A stretch of 64,000 bases of DNA from Rotaria socialis (Eukaryota; Rotifera; Eurotatoria; Philodinida; Philodinidae): NCBI GenBank assembly GCA_905331475.1, contig CAJNYU010000181.1:124001-188000 (forward strand), read 5' to 3'. Under the pieces are notes generated by a model. The model did no database searches, was not told where the DNA came from, and worked only from the letters and a program-made list of their open reading frames with translations. Shown here one piece after another: positions 38,310 to 49,719 of the stretch (its first letter is position 1; the number at the start of each line of letters is the position of its first letter). The translations under genes and the position numbers were made by a program.

Positions 38310-39217
38310 AATTTTGTTACTTAAATCTAAAAAATAAAATTCATCGATAAACATGTGTAGCAATGCAATTCGAAATGCAGTAAAATATTTTTAATTTTCA
38401 TTTAATATCACTTTCAACTCGCTTTCATCTGCAAAATGAAATTTAAGTCATGTGTAAAAAAAGACGATTGTCTCGTGAAATTAATAATTATAATTAATAT
38501 TTGAAATAGATTCTTTATTTCATTAACAGTCTAACTATAAATCTGCTTCACAAATAGTACAATAATATTATTTTTCTAGTTGATATGTTTCTGTAAGACT
38601 TATTTTGTTTTAATAGTTGCGACTAAATTCTCATGAATATTTATTATTAATACTAAATATGAATAGTTTTTCCGTCAACAATACTCAACTTAATTGTATA
38701 TGTATTCAGAGAAGGCTTACGTTTGCGAACATGACTTAAGCGTTTAGTTGAAATAGTCACACTCGAATAAAATGTAGATTTAAAATAAATTCAGTTTACT
38801 AATTTGAATTTAAAATTGATTTTTATACAAATCACTTTAGTGTTAAATATCAAGTTCAGATTCTATTATTCATAAACAGAATAAAGCAATAGAGACTGCA
38901 CAGTGAATATATTTGGTAAATATTTTTCATTGATTTATTCCTTTCATCATTCATTCACGATTTTGTTACTATGACCACAAAACTTACGTGGAATGGGAGA
39001 TGTCGCCCTGACACTAGACCAATATTAAAATATATCACGACCACAGAATTAAAATGATATATTTTCGACTCAGTCATTGCAACTGTACATTTACTCGACA
39101 TGATTGCATGAGTTTTTGACTGAAATCAGAAGTTTTTTATTGTTGAACAGCAAGTCTATGAATATATGCAAATTTGAATATATGAATACATGCGATATGC
39201 CACTTTATATTATGTTC

Positions 39218-39343
39218 CCTAGTCGAACTTTTTTATTCATGCGCTTGCCAAGACTTGAGCTCAAGATATGTCCATAGTTCTTGACTTTCTTGATCAAGAA
39301 AGTCAAGAATTGCATGCGCTTGCAAAAATAAGTTCGACTAGGG
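39218..39343. mobile_element. Small inverted-repeat element with a perfect central palindrome
   Basis: The 126-bp unit begins CCCTAGTCGAACTT and ends with the exact reverse complement, AAGTTCGACTAGGG. In its centre, 39278-39309 is a perfect 32-bp palindrome with no loop (arms TTCTTGACTTTCTTGA). The decamer ATGCGCTTGC occurs twice as a direct repeat beside the centre. The whole folds as a nested hairpin. No clear target-site duplication was seen, so MITE is a likely but unproven description. Confidence 0.65.
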
Positions 39344-40504
39344 TTAATACAAATACAGACGAAATGAAACTGTCTATTCACAGGAATTATATATAAATCA
39401 GCTGATTTCCTGGTTGAACATCTTTTCTCATGGCCTTTTATGAATAGCACCACTTTGTGATGATTTCGAGAGAAAAAAAATCAGAATATAAACCTGTTGT
39501 TTTCTGTGAGAATCTTCATATAATACTGTACACAAAAATATTGTATTACTATTTGTAAACGTGTCTACTATAGTTATACAATAGGGTTAGTACTCATTTT
39601 ATGACTATCTTCCTACACTTGTCTATAATTCTTTGAATGACAAGGAAATAAAAAATTCTGTTATTGATAAGAAAAATAATTAAAATCATGTTCAATCTAA
39701 GTTACTATGAAACTATGATTAGTTATTGTTGTCAATACAAACCTACATCTTGTGGATGGGTTAGCTAGAGTGCACTTAGGTTCGTCTTCAACTTTATTTT
39801 TCCACTTGTTTTGAGAATTCTTACGGATGCTAGTGCCTTCGATCAACGCAACATTTTGCTCTAAAAAAATGATTTTTAGATCGACGATTCGGTGGAGAGC
39901 ATTGACAACAGGAGCTAAATACTAGGGAAGCAAAATTCATTTGACTATTTGACTGGCATCGGATCAGTCTTTTCTCTTTGTGCCCTAATATAAGCATTAA
40001 TAAGCCAAGTCTATTGATTATTCCTTGAAGTTGTTGCTTGACTTCGTTGACAGCTTTCTAAATTGTTTCAAGATAGTATCTATGATCGAAAGATAAACTT
40101 CACTAAGCGAACACCTTAATACTATTCTTCAAATTTTTCCGTTTTTCTATTTCCAGATATATTTAGCATTGTGTAACATTGATGATTATCAAAAATTTCG
40201 TATTAAAGAAAAATATTTCCTCATAGTGTTGTATTGACATGATGACATGAAAACTATTTAGTGTACTTTTTTCCATTCAATTGTTGAATAGCCTTCTGAG
40301 AACATAATAGATATATGTAGCTTATTTGAGGTCCCTATTTTAGAATGAGAACTGTGAAATTCAATTTTTCAAAATAGAATTTTAATTGATGAATACGAAA
40401 ATATAGTCACTTGAAAATCTCCAAGCTCATATTTTTTTTAATCATCAACGACTTCCAAATCGACAAAAGCGAACGAAATAAATTATAGCAGTGAAACATC
40501 TGAC

Positions 40505-40595
40505 TAGGGATGTGCAGTGGCGACGTAATCGGTGTTCCAGTGGACACACCGTCGGTGCAAATCGGTGGTCAGTACACCGACACTGCACATGCCTA
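40505..40595. mobile_element. 91-bp hAT-type MITE
   Basis: Terminal inverted repeats TAGGGATGTGCAGTG on the left and TAGGCATGTGCAGTG (reverse complement) on the right, with one mismatch. The unit is flanked on both sides by the perfect 8-bp duplication CATCTGAC (40497-40504 and 40596-40603). An 8-bp duplication and TIRs beginning YAGGG are typical of hAT transposons. It has no coding capacity and is much GC-richer than its surroundings. The clean duplication suggests recent insertion. Confidence 0.8.
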
Positions 40596-41277
40596 CATCT
40601 GACTATATCCACATATCGGTTGGTCCACTTTTACCTTTGCTGAGCAAGATATTATTATTGAGGACGGCTAAAGAATAAGTAAAATCAAAGCCAACACGTA
40701 TTTAATATACCGTTTACATGTGACGTCTAACGATACGATTCGAAAATTGTTTCGGTTCGTCGTATTGTTGTGTTAGTCGCCGACAATAATATTTTGTTCG
40801 TACGGTCATGACTTGAAATCGTTCTATACACCATGCAGCATTATTTATGAATGCGGTATAGGATTATTCAAAACAGTAGTGAATTTGATTTTTATTGATT
40901 TTACAGAGGCATTTATATACGAAAACTAGTGATTGACGGGAATTTAGTTTTATTACTAAATATTTATAAATAGTTTTTGTCTATATTCAACTTGTACGTC
41001 ATCTATTGATTGGTGTGAACCAATGAAATATATAAAAATGACTCAGACATTCATCCAACCATTTTTCATATTCTTTTTGAGTTCAACAATTCAACTAAAT
41101 TGAAGGAATAAATTTAAAACATAAGTTATCTGTATTTGCATTTAGTTTAAATTAAGTTAAATAAATTATCTTCAGCAAACACTCTTCATAACTTCTACGT
41201 AAACTTCTCATTATTTACCTGAATCCATTTACCTATTTTTCTCTCTTCTGCATTGCAAAGCTGATTTTATTTTATAG

Positions 41278-43937
41278 ATATCTCAAACAGAAACGTGTGC
41301 CAATAAACAAGAAAAAGTCAAACAGCCTTCTATCGTTATTCAAAAGTAATTATAAAAAAAGAATTGCTTCTTTTTGTCAAACAATCTATATCAATCTTCT
41401 CGAAAAATAGATCATGATTATGAACACATAATCAACAAAGATTGAATGGCAAAGAAAACAAAATTATCAACAGAAAGTAATTTTTCTCGAACATAGCACA
41501 AGTTTTCTTGTTCTAATTGCTTTCTTAAATTTCTTTAGTCATATGTCTAAGCGACGATGATATTGATGATAGTATTCCCATAGTAATCCCTATAAAACAA
41601 CAAAATTCAGCAACAATTACTGATAATGATATTCAAGATGTTGCATATCAACCAGTGAATTGGATAATTGATTCCAAAGATAAAATTCATGTATATGAAC
41701 TACCTTCGAAATATTCAGACATATCTAAAAAACCGTTCGAAGTTCGCTGTACAGCTATTCGTTTTGGTATTACAGAATTTAATGTTGAATCTGATATTGT
41801 TTTTATGAAAGAAAAAGAATTTGAAATGAGACTTACAGGTAAAAATTACAGCATAAGAAAAAACATTGTTCTTCTAAAAAATATATATTCAGGTGGATTC
41901 TTGGATCGTGTAAATATTAAATTAGCATACTCAGATATAATTACATTTTATTTTTCGTTTCAATCTGAAACACCGGCAGCGTTTATTCAAGTTCGCAGTG
42001 AATTTGCTCTTCTTTTTGATAAATATATTCCAACATCGGATGAACATGGAAGAGGTTTCGATCCAGATTCTAAAGGTAAATAGAGCGAGTTTTTTCTTCC
42101 TTTGAAGAAATCATTTCTATTTGTTTAGATGAAAGAAGACGTCGGATCATTTTTTATTTAAAACCATTAACATCAGACATGGAACAAATACATACATCGA
42201 CAATTTATCATTTTCTTAAAAGGAAATGGTCTAAAATGGTACTTTCATTTTAACTTTAAGAAAAATTTTCTATGCTATTTCCTATAGGATATTTGTTGTA
42301 TCAATGGTGCAAGAGCTCAAGAATTATATAAATTAGCTCGATATGCTAAAATGTCATCCGCAACATCCAAGAAAGCACCTTTTATTCTTAGCATCAAGGA
42401 TTTGTATGTTATTTTTTCGTTGTTTCTCATAAATATCATTTCACTGAATTTCTTTTCGATCGTAATTTTTCCAGTAGATTTGCACATTTACACACATAGA
42501 AGACATATGACTGATTTTCCTTGCGAGAGGACATTCAAATAGTTTATGTTTGTGTGACCTTAAATAGATTTGGATGGGTTCTGACTTCTACCTCTCTTTT
42601 TTATATTGTTGAATAAAGGAATTCAACCGTGAAAGTTCATCATGAGATTATATACTTTTTTGCTCGTTCTCGTTTGAGATGAAGATAGTGTGTCTAATTA
42701 ATCTTAGAATCAATTTTTTTTATTTGACTAAATGAAAAAAACAATATATATATATTCATTGTTTTAGAACTGCAAAAACAGTTGGTTTAAACAATAATAC
42801 AATTCGATTTGATTTATCATCTGATGATTTACATGGTTTGAATGAAGGCGAATTTCTCAACGATAATATCATCGATTTTTATCTACAGTAATATTTCGAA
42901 ATAATTCTATATCGAAATCCGTAATTGAACTGTATATTTATTAGATATATTTATTATGAAAAATTGTCTGAAGAAGATCGTAATCGTACATATCTATTTA
43001 ATTCATTCTTTTATACACGATTAACTCAGAAAGGCAATGGTGATAATCCAAATATTTCGTATGTTTACTCGATTGTTTTCTATTTTTTTTATTATCAATC
43101 GCTTAATTTTTAGAGCAGCTGAACGACGTTATAATCGTGTTAAACGATGGCTTCGTGATGTTGATCTATTCTCAAAAGAGTATCTTATCGTGCCCATCAA
43201 TCAAAATGCACATTGGTATATTGTTCTTGTACAGAATCATACCAATGTTCTCACTGAAGGTGATTTAATTAGCGACGATGAAGATAATGATGATGGTACG
43301 ACATTGAACTCTCAAATTGAAATAAAATCTACTAGAATAAATTTATTATTTGTCTTTAGATGATGGATTAAAATCTAAGAAAAAAAAGCGTTCAAAGAAA
43401 ATAAATTATCCATCTGTAAAAGGTAGTCTTTCGAGTAGTTCACTATCGAAATCAAATATTGTTTCAATTGAATTTATTGATGATGCGGATGAAGTTGTAT
43501 CCACTAATGATAGTCCTTTAAAACTTAATATTGAAACACTCGTTAGTTCAAAGTTTCGATCTCAATCTCCTGCAATAATTGTTTTTGATTCTTTACGTAT
43601 CGCTTCGAAAGTTCGTGTTGCAGCAACACTACGTGAATTTCTTCAACTTGAATATGATCACAAGAAAGTGTTACCTGTTCAATCTTTAGCACGAAAGTTA
43701 TTTAATATTGATACAATACCAACAGTTGAAGCTGCAGTACCACAACAACGAAATTACTTTGATTGTGGTTTATACATATTACAATATATTGAAAGTTTTT
43801 TTGCTCAACGTTCATCAACGACCAATTCGGAGTCATCAACATTTTCTAATGGGTGTGAAAAAAATTTAATGGGTTCATCGAAAAGAAAAGAAATTTTAAA
43901 TGTTATTAATCAACATATTATTACTAAAGAAGAGTGA
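41278..43937 (+). CDS. SENP6/7-type SUMO protease (Ulp1, peptidase C48)
   Basis: Cleaves SUMO, typically poly-SUMO chains, in the nucleus. Exons: 41278-41345 (tentative), 41539-41838, 41893-42075, 42129-42238, 42288-42403, 42768-42887, 42945-43058, 43114-43295, 43360-43937; at least 589 residues, with the true start upstream unresolved. The tentative first exon is Lys-rich (QKRVPINKKKSN, NLS-like). Directly after it, IICLSDDD looks like a SUMO-interacting motif. The catalytic domain begins at LNEGEFLNDNIIDFYLQ. Triad: His at 43211 (NAHWY), Asp at 43587 (VFDSL), Cys at 43764 (FDCGLY), with the oxyanion Gln in VPQQ. About 100 residues, partly acidic and Lys-rich, separate His and Asp, as in the loop insertions of SENP6/7. 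The intron 41839-41892 is 54 nt without a stop, so its retention would keep the frame. Confidence 0.85.
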
Positions 43938-45600
43938 TCCTTTTTTGATTCATGCGCATTTTTTTCTTGTTGTTATAGTTAACCATATTAATTTTCCTTC
44001 GCTAGTATTGGTATTGCGGCAATGTATAACATAGAATGTTATTGTGCTCTTTTCTTCCAAAAAAAAATTAAAAACAATTTGTTTTTCGTGAAATCTAACC
44101 CTTCGAAAGTCCTACTATTCTTTACAAGGCTTGCCATCATCGACTCAGGTGTAAAACACAAAGATTAATAACAGTGCTCTACCTTATGAAGATAGTTTTA
44201 AGAGAAAACATAAGTAAAAAAAAGCTTTATTCATCATTGGGATGCTCCATGATCTGTTAATGTTGTTCTTTTCTAGCGGTTAAAGTAGTCTTATGAGTTT
44301 ACTTTACTATGAGTAAAGACAGGCATATATAATTAAGAAAAAGAATAATCATATTCTAAAATTGTAAATTCATATCATTGTGATATATCAACTTCATCGA
44401 TTTTTATGATTTTAACAATTTATTCAATAGGATAATTTTCGTTTCATAAGAGACGATGAAAAGAATTGATCTAATCCATCATCGAAAAGATTCAATATGC
44501 GTGGTGAAAGTAAAATGGTTAGAAGAAAAAGATTTTGTCACAATTTTCACTGTAATAAATCTGAATCGTTGAAGAACAGATTGGTGCTTTTAATTCGAGT
44601 TCACTTTTATACGAATGCATTCAAAACAGTTTCTCGATACAATTGTACAAATAGAACCCATTTTCATGAATATACGAAAACAGCATGTTGTCTTGTAGCA
44701 TAACACTTGCTACATGTAATTACTATTAAATCGATTTCTGTAGTATAGAAATAAAAAGAAACAATTTTTTACGGGTTTAATTTGAAGCGTATCGAAGCAT
44801 TATAGAAAACTATGATAATTGCAAAAAACCAACGAAGAGAAGTTCTTTTGGTCTTGAAAATGTCTATTGAAATCAAAATTGATTGATTCATATTTCATAC
44901 TATATTCCACTGACCTTGCCATAGAAAACACTTGAGAAATCAAATATGTATGCTCTCTAGGTTGTCAAATGTTACTATTTTGAATCATGAGTATTCTCAA
45001 TTTAAAATGGCATCTTTTTTCTGAAGCTTCATTTCGTTCAAATATATGATCAACACATCAATGTAAACTTATATTGGAATAAACTGGATACAGCAACCTG
45101 CATCTGTCCTTAGTGCGATTACATATGTTCTATTGATTAGGCTTAATATGTTGTTGAAGTTCTCTCGCCTTTTTTCTTTTTCTTTTGTGGTAATATACTA
45201 AGTGAAAAGGAAAGCAGAAAAAAATTACGTTCTCCAAGTTATGTACGAGTATTGGAGAGTAATATTTGAGAAGAAAAAAAACAGAAGCATGCATCAAATA
45301 AAGAGATGATGTTGGCAGTACAGAAGAGAAGGTCTCAGTGAAGTGGCGACGAACGAAACTTTATATGCATTGATTGAAGGTAGAAAAAGAATGTAAAAAG
45401 AACGATAGAAAACTGAACGAGGAAATGTAAGTTGTATCATATAAAAAAAGGTCATGGTCTTCCAAAGAAGAAAAAAACTGCTGAATAAAGAACAAAAAAA
45501 AGAACGGAATACAACTTTTCTTGACACACAATAAATCGACGGAGAAGAAAAAACGAGAGAAGCAAAAGAATAGAAATATTGAATATCTACTTCAAGTACG
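43938..45600. other. Intergenic region without a recognisable gene
   Basis: 1.66 kb of AT-rich sequence between SENP and the Shisa-like gene. A 68-codon plus-strand frame at 44497-44703 has no features. The last 400 bases are purine-rich and probably form the promoter or leader of the next gene. Confidence 0.45.
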
Positions 45601-46910
45601 ATGACTTTCGTTTCTTGTTCTCAACTGATATTTCTATTAATACTAATAATATCTTGCATTGGTGGTAAGTATGATTAAATTTATTTTTATTATTATGACA
45701 TTTATGTCCTGTCGTAAATAGAATCTAAGGCTAATCGTTATCGGCGTCAAAATATTGATGGTACTAATACTAATATACGTACAACTCAATCAAATATAGG
45801 TAGACAAGTTCCATTGAATAATGTGCCACTTAATCCATCGAACAATCCACAATTAATTGTATCTAATGAACCAATTAATCTTCAACAAATCAATAATAAT
45901 AATCCTCGAAGTTCAGTACCTCAACCACAACTCGAACCAGTTCGTAGTCGTGAATTCTTTAATAATCCGGCATCTCCGTCGCTATCGTTTTCTGGTGAAA
46001 AACCTCTAGGATGGTTTGGTACAAGTCGTGTTAATTGGGTATCCAATCGAGATAGTGAATTAGATAAGCATAAATTAGCTGCACAACAATACTCATCGCC
46101 AAATAAGTAAATCCAAGTGTTACTTTTTTTTCTAACTATTTTCATTTTCTGATTTTAAACAAGTCCTCAACTAACTATTATTCAGCCACGAGCTGATGGC
46201 GGGCCACTTTTTCTTGAAAAAGTAGCTAAGCAATACGCAAGTAAAGATGATAAACTATTCACTGCCAATGAATTTGAAAGTAAATAATGTTCATCATATA
46301 AACAGAAATAAATTTAGAATTCAATGTAATTTTCTTTGTATTTCATCAAGGTCATGGCTCAACTTGTTCAAATTTTGATAATTTTAATGGATTTGTATTT
46401 GGTAATTTTATATGTCCATTACCAGCAAGTACAGGTATGAATCCGCTTGATCAATTTTGCTGTGGACGTGCTAATTATCAATACTGTTGTAATGCTCAGT
46501 ACGTATTCTTAAAACGTTATTTTAAAATGCTAATTGTGAATTCTAATTCAACAGAGAATTTAGCCAAACACAACGTGGCGCCTTTGCCGATCATAGATCA
46601 ACCGATAGACACGGTTTTCCAACACGAACAGAATATTCACCAGCAACAAAACGAATACTTCGAATTATTTCTCCTATTGCTAGCTTTATTGTTCTAATAG
46701 GACTTGTTATTTTCGTCTTTTTATACTATAAAAAGTTTCGAAAGGAACAAAATAGAATTAGAAAACCAGCTGGAGCTACGCGCTTAGATGATGATTATTC
46801 AGGTAGATGTACTAAAAGAAATTATTAGTAAAACAAATTCTCTTTTGCTTTTAGTTGTTCCTCAAGAGCCATCCGTGGAACAGTCAATATCTACTCAAGA
46901 CGAACTATAA
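45601..46910 (+). CDS. Shisa-like single-pass membrane protein
   Basis: Six exons: 45601-45664, 45722-46106, 46164-46279, 46351-46498, 46555-46802, 46855-46910; 338 residues. A signal peptide (residues 1-20, hydrophobic LIFLLILIIS) is followed at 27-30 by RYRR, a furin-type site. A long Asn/Pro/Gln-rich extracellular part leads to a Cys-rich knot with the pattern C-x-C...FCCGRANYQYCCN, which is the hallmark of Shisa/CYYR family proteins. One membrane helix follows (ISPIASFIVLIGLVIFVFLY), then a basic stop-transfer and a short acidic tail. Vertebrate Shisa proteins retain receptors (Wnt, FGF) in the ER or act as auxiliary AMPA-receptor subunits; the role here is not known. The family call rests on cysteine pattern and topology. 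Confidence 0.75.
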
Positions 46911-47410
46911 TAAACGAATAATTAATTAAGTTTGCTTTATTTATTTTTCTTTATATCAGGATGTACATTGTCTCGAAAGTTTCTATAGCTAGTCTTAATC
47001 ATTCCTCTTTTTTTAAACAGTGTTTTGTAAAAGGATTTTTTCTTCTTTCATATCTGCCTTTTCCTATGAATACGTATGTCTTGTTCATTGTTTATTTTAA
47101 TTACAATGAAATTAACTTTCGATATATTTGAAATTCAAAAATAATAGTTAAAATATGATTTTTTCAGCATAATAATAATTTGATCAACCATCATCTTTTT
47201 GTAGCATGCATCCTGTCTATGGATTCAAATCTTGAAATAATATTGTTTTATAAATTGAATAAGAACAAAGAGTTTATTAATCTCTATTCGAAATTAGATC
47301 GAATATTAATCAATAAGATAAGTGCTATTTAGTAGTTGCTTTATGTTGTACTTGGTAAGAATATTTAAACGTATTATGCAGACGAAAGGAAAACGTGATG
47401 TCTTTTTATT
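46911..47410. other. Convergent intergenic spacer
   Basis: 500 bases between the Shisa-like gene (+) and PRODH copy a (-), both 3' ends. No coding or RNA signal. Confidence 0.4.
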
Positions 47411-49341
47411 TTAAATTCTTTCTTTTAATGCTTTATAATGTAGTCGACGATCTTTTTCCGCTTTAGCAAATATAGCTCGATTTTCTTGCGCACGTCGAAT
47501 TAAATAAGGTAGAAGGCTACTTATTGGTCCGTATGGTGCCAATTTAAATGCATCATAACCAACAGCAGCTATATAGTCAAACGAAGAAAGACCAACGAAA
47601 TTGCATAGTATTTATAAATAGCAAACAAATTTCTTTTTACCTAGTGGAAATGTAAGGTAATCGCACATTCCAAATAACGTAGCAAATGAAACAAGACCAT
47701 CACCACGTTTAACATGCATCGCATCCATCCTGAAAAGAAATTTAGGGAAGATTATGTTTGCTTTTATTTAAAATTGATGCATACGTTTTAGTAGCAAATT
47801 GAACTGTGTCTTCATTATGACTGGCAACAATCACGTGAGTTTTAGTAGTATTTTTTTCTTTAGCATGCTTAAGTGCTTCGATGAATGCACGGTGATAGCA
47901 TTCTGTTGTAGTTAAAAAATTAGGATGAATTGGATCTATACTCTTCATTGCAATAGCTAGTTGTCGTTCCTAAAAGTCAAAATATTTGATATATGTACTA
48001 GTTTTGCTTGTTTTGCGAAAATCAAATAAGAAAGATTAGATAATGAGAAAATTAATCAATTAAAAAATCAAATAAATACTTGATCCATGTAAGCACCGCG
48101 TACGAGTTTAATTCCTATATGAAAATTATTGTTTTTCGATCGTATTAAATCTTGTCGTAATAAATTCAGAGTAGTCTAATATGAAAAAATGAATACAAAC
48201 TGATTTGGTAAACTTGCAATTTAATCTATTTACTTTTCTATAACATTGATATGTATTATAAACAGTCAGACTATCTCTATTATATTGTTCTTGTAATTCC
48301 AGTACGAATTTATGAATAGCTGTTTGAAAATAGGATTGTTCAGCATCAATAAAAATTCTTCCATTATGTTTTTTCACTTCCTAAATATTGTTTTTAAAAT
48401 GCGTACAAAATAAAATAAATAACTACTTGAACGATACGATTCATTCGTGTTATTAGATGTTCTAATTCTTCTAATTCACCTTTACTTATCTAAAAAGAAA
48501 ATATCGTCTTCTTATTGAAACGAAGAAAATAAAACATTATTTACTGTGGATGTATTTGATGCCGTCTCGAGAATCGTATTTTTAGTTGACGATTGATGTT
48601 CTCCTTCTAGAATTCTATTTAATTTTTGAAGAATATCAGGTGGAACAAATGCTGTCATTTTAACTGCGGTAATGGCCGATGAACCAAATAATTCAGCTGC
48701 TGTTTGAACATTTTTGATAGATTTCAACATATTATCATTGTATGTATTTTCATTCGAATGATGAAATGCAGATGATTCGAATTTCCCCCTAAATATCAGC
48801 AAGAAGTAATAAAACAACAATTTTCAAATTAGCGAAAAAAACGATTCATTTTAAAAATAACCGACTGCTTATTGCTTGGCACATCTGATTCCATAGAATA
48901 GTCTAATATTAATTTCACATTTTGTTTACGTAATCTGTCCACAATTGGTTTCAATTCAGCTTTATTTGTACCCGCAACAAAATGCCCATAAAGTGTTGAA
49001 CGAATTATATATTCAAATAATTGTTGACCAAGAATCTTACGTGAAATAGGTAATAGCTATAATATATATATATATATGCAAAAACTGAAATAAAGTTGAA
49101 TCTAATAGCTAGGAAAATTTACTTGAGAAAGACGATCAACTAGTGAAGAATAAGAACATAATTTGAATACAAACCATCCACGAAATAATTCACGATTTGA
49201 TTTATATCCATAAGCAGCAGAAATTGAATTGAAGTTAACTTTTTCATGATTTTCTTTAATATTTGATGCAAAGAATCGAACAGAATATCGTGTTATTTGA
49301 ATTCGATGCGGATTCAATTTTCCAATCATTTTTAATAACAT
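47411..49341 (-). CDS. PRODH: Proline dehydrogenase, tandem copy a
   Basis: Mitochondrial FAD enzyme that oxidises proline to pyrroline-5-carboxylate. Nine exons on the minus strand: 49123-49341, 48866-49056, 48545-48788, 48427-48489, 48234-48380, 48080-48175, 47785-47969, 47641-47729, 47411-47568; 463 residues. The N-terminus is basic and hydroxylated, as for mitochondrial import. Core motifs: LYGHFVAG, ILDYSMES, AVKMTAFVPP, FIDAEQSYFQ, NTYQCYRK, IKLVRGAYMDQER, IVASHNEDTVQFAT, YDAFKLAPYGP and the substrate-binding LIRRAQENR. All key residues seen in animal PRODH are kept. It is shorter than copy b in the middle region. The next copy begins 379 bp upstream in the same orientation. Confidence 0.93.
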
Positions 49342-49719
49342 TGTTTACAATTTACTTTACATTCTTCTTTCCCCGCTTCTATTGACTAGAACCATAAGCA
49401 GATAAGACCTATTTGTTTTCGTGTGCGAGAAAGAACACAAAATTTTATCACCTGTGATTGAATGGCAAAACTTCATAGGTAACTATTGGTTTTTTTGTGA
49501 ATCGACACTCAAAATAGTATTGCTATCTATACTCTCATATTTCTTAATTTTTACTTAAAGTCCCTCACATCTACATTTCAAATCTTAACCACAGCCTTTG
49601 AGAAGTCAACAAATGACTGTAAATACTATATGTATATGAATATACAAGCATTTTATTAAATATAATATGTTCCTTCCACAAGACAAATAGTAAACAACGT
49701 GAATCAGATGAGTAAAACA
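49342..49719. other. Spacer between the two PRODH genes
   Basis: Contains the promoter of copy a and the 3'UTR of copy b; AT-rich, no other feature seen. Confidence 0.4.

Larger units (their letters stand above)
38310..41277. other. Intergenic region with two small inverted-repeat elements
   Basis: About 3 kb between CCDC191 (-) and SENP (+), divergent. It holds the inverted-repeat element at 39218-39343 and the MITE at 40505-40595, described separately. A GC-richer part at 39730-40120 has a long open minus-strand frame of about 75 codons but no family resemblance. Near the SENP end, CCAAT boxes on both strands and a TATAAAA at 41031-41037 could mark the SENP promoter. Confidence 0.45.

Noticed and set aside
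44497-44703. 68-codon plus-strand ORF
   Set aside because: No signal peptide, domain or splice context, and composition like random AT-rich sequence.
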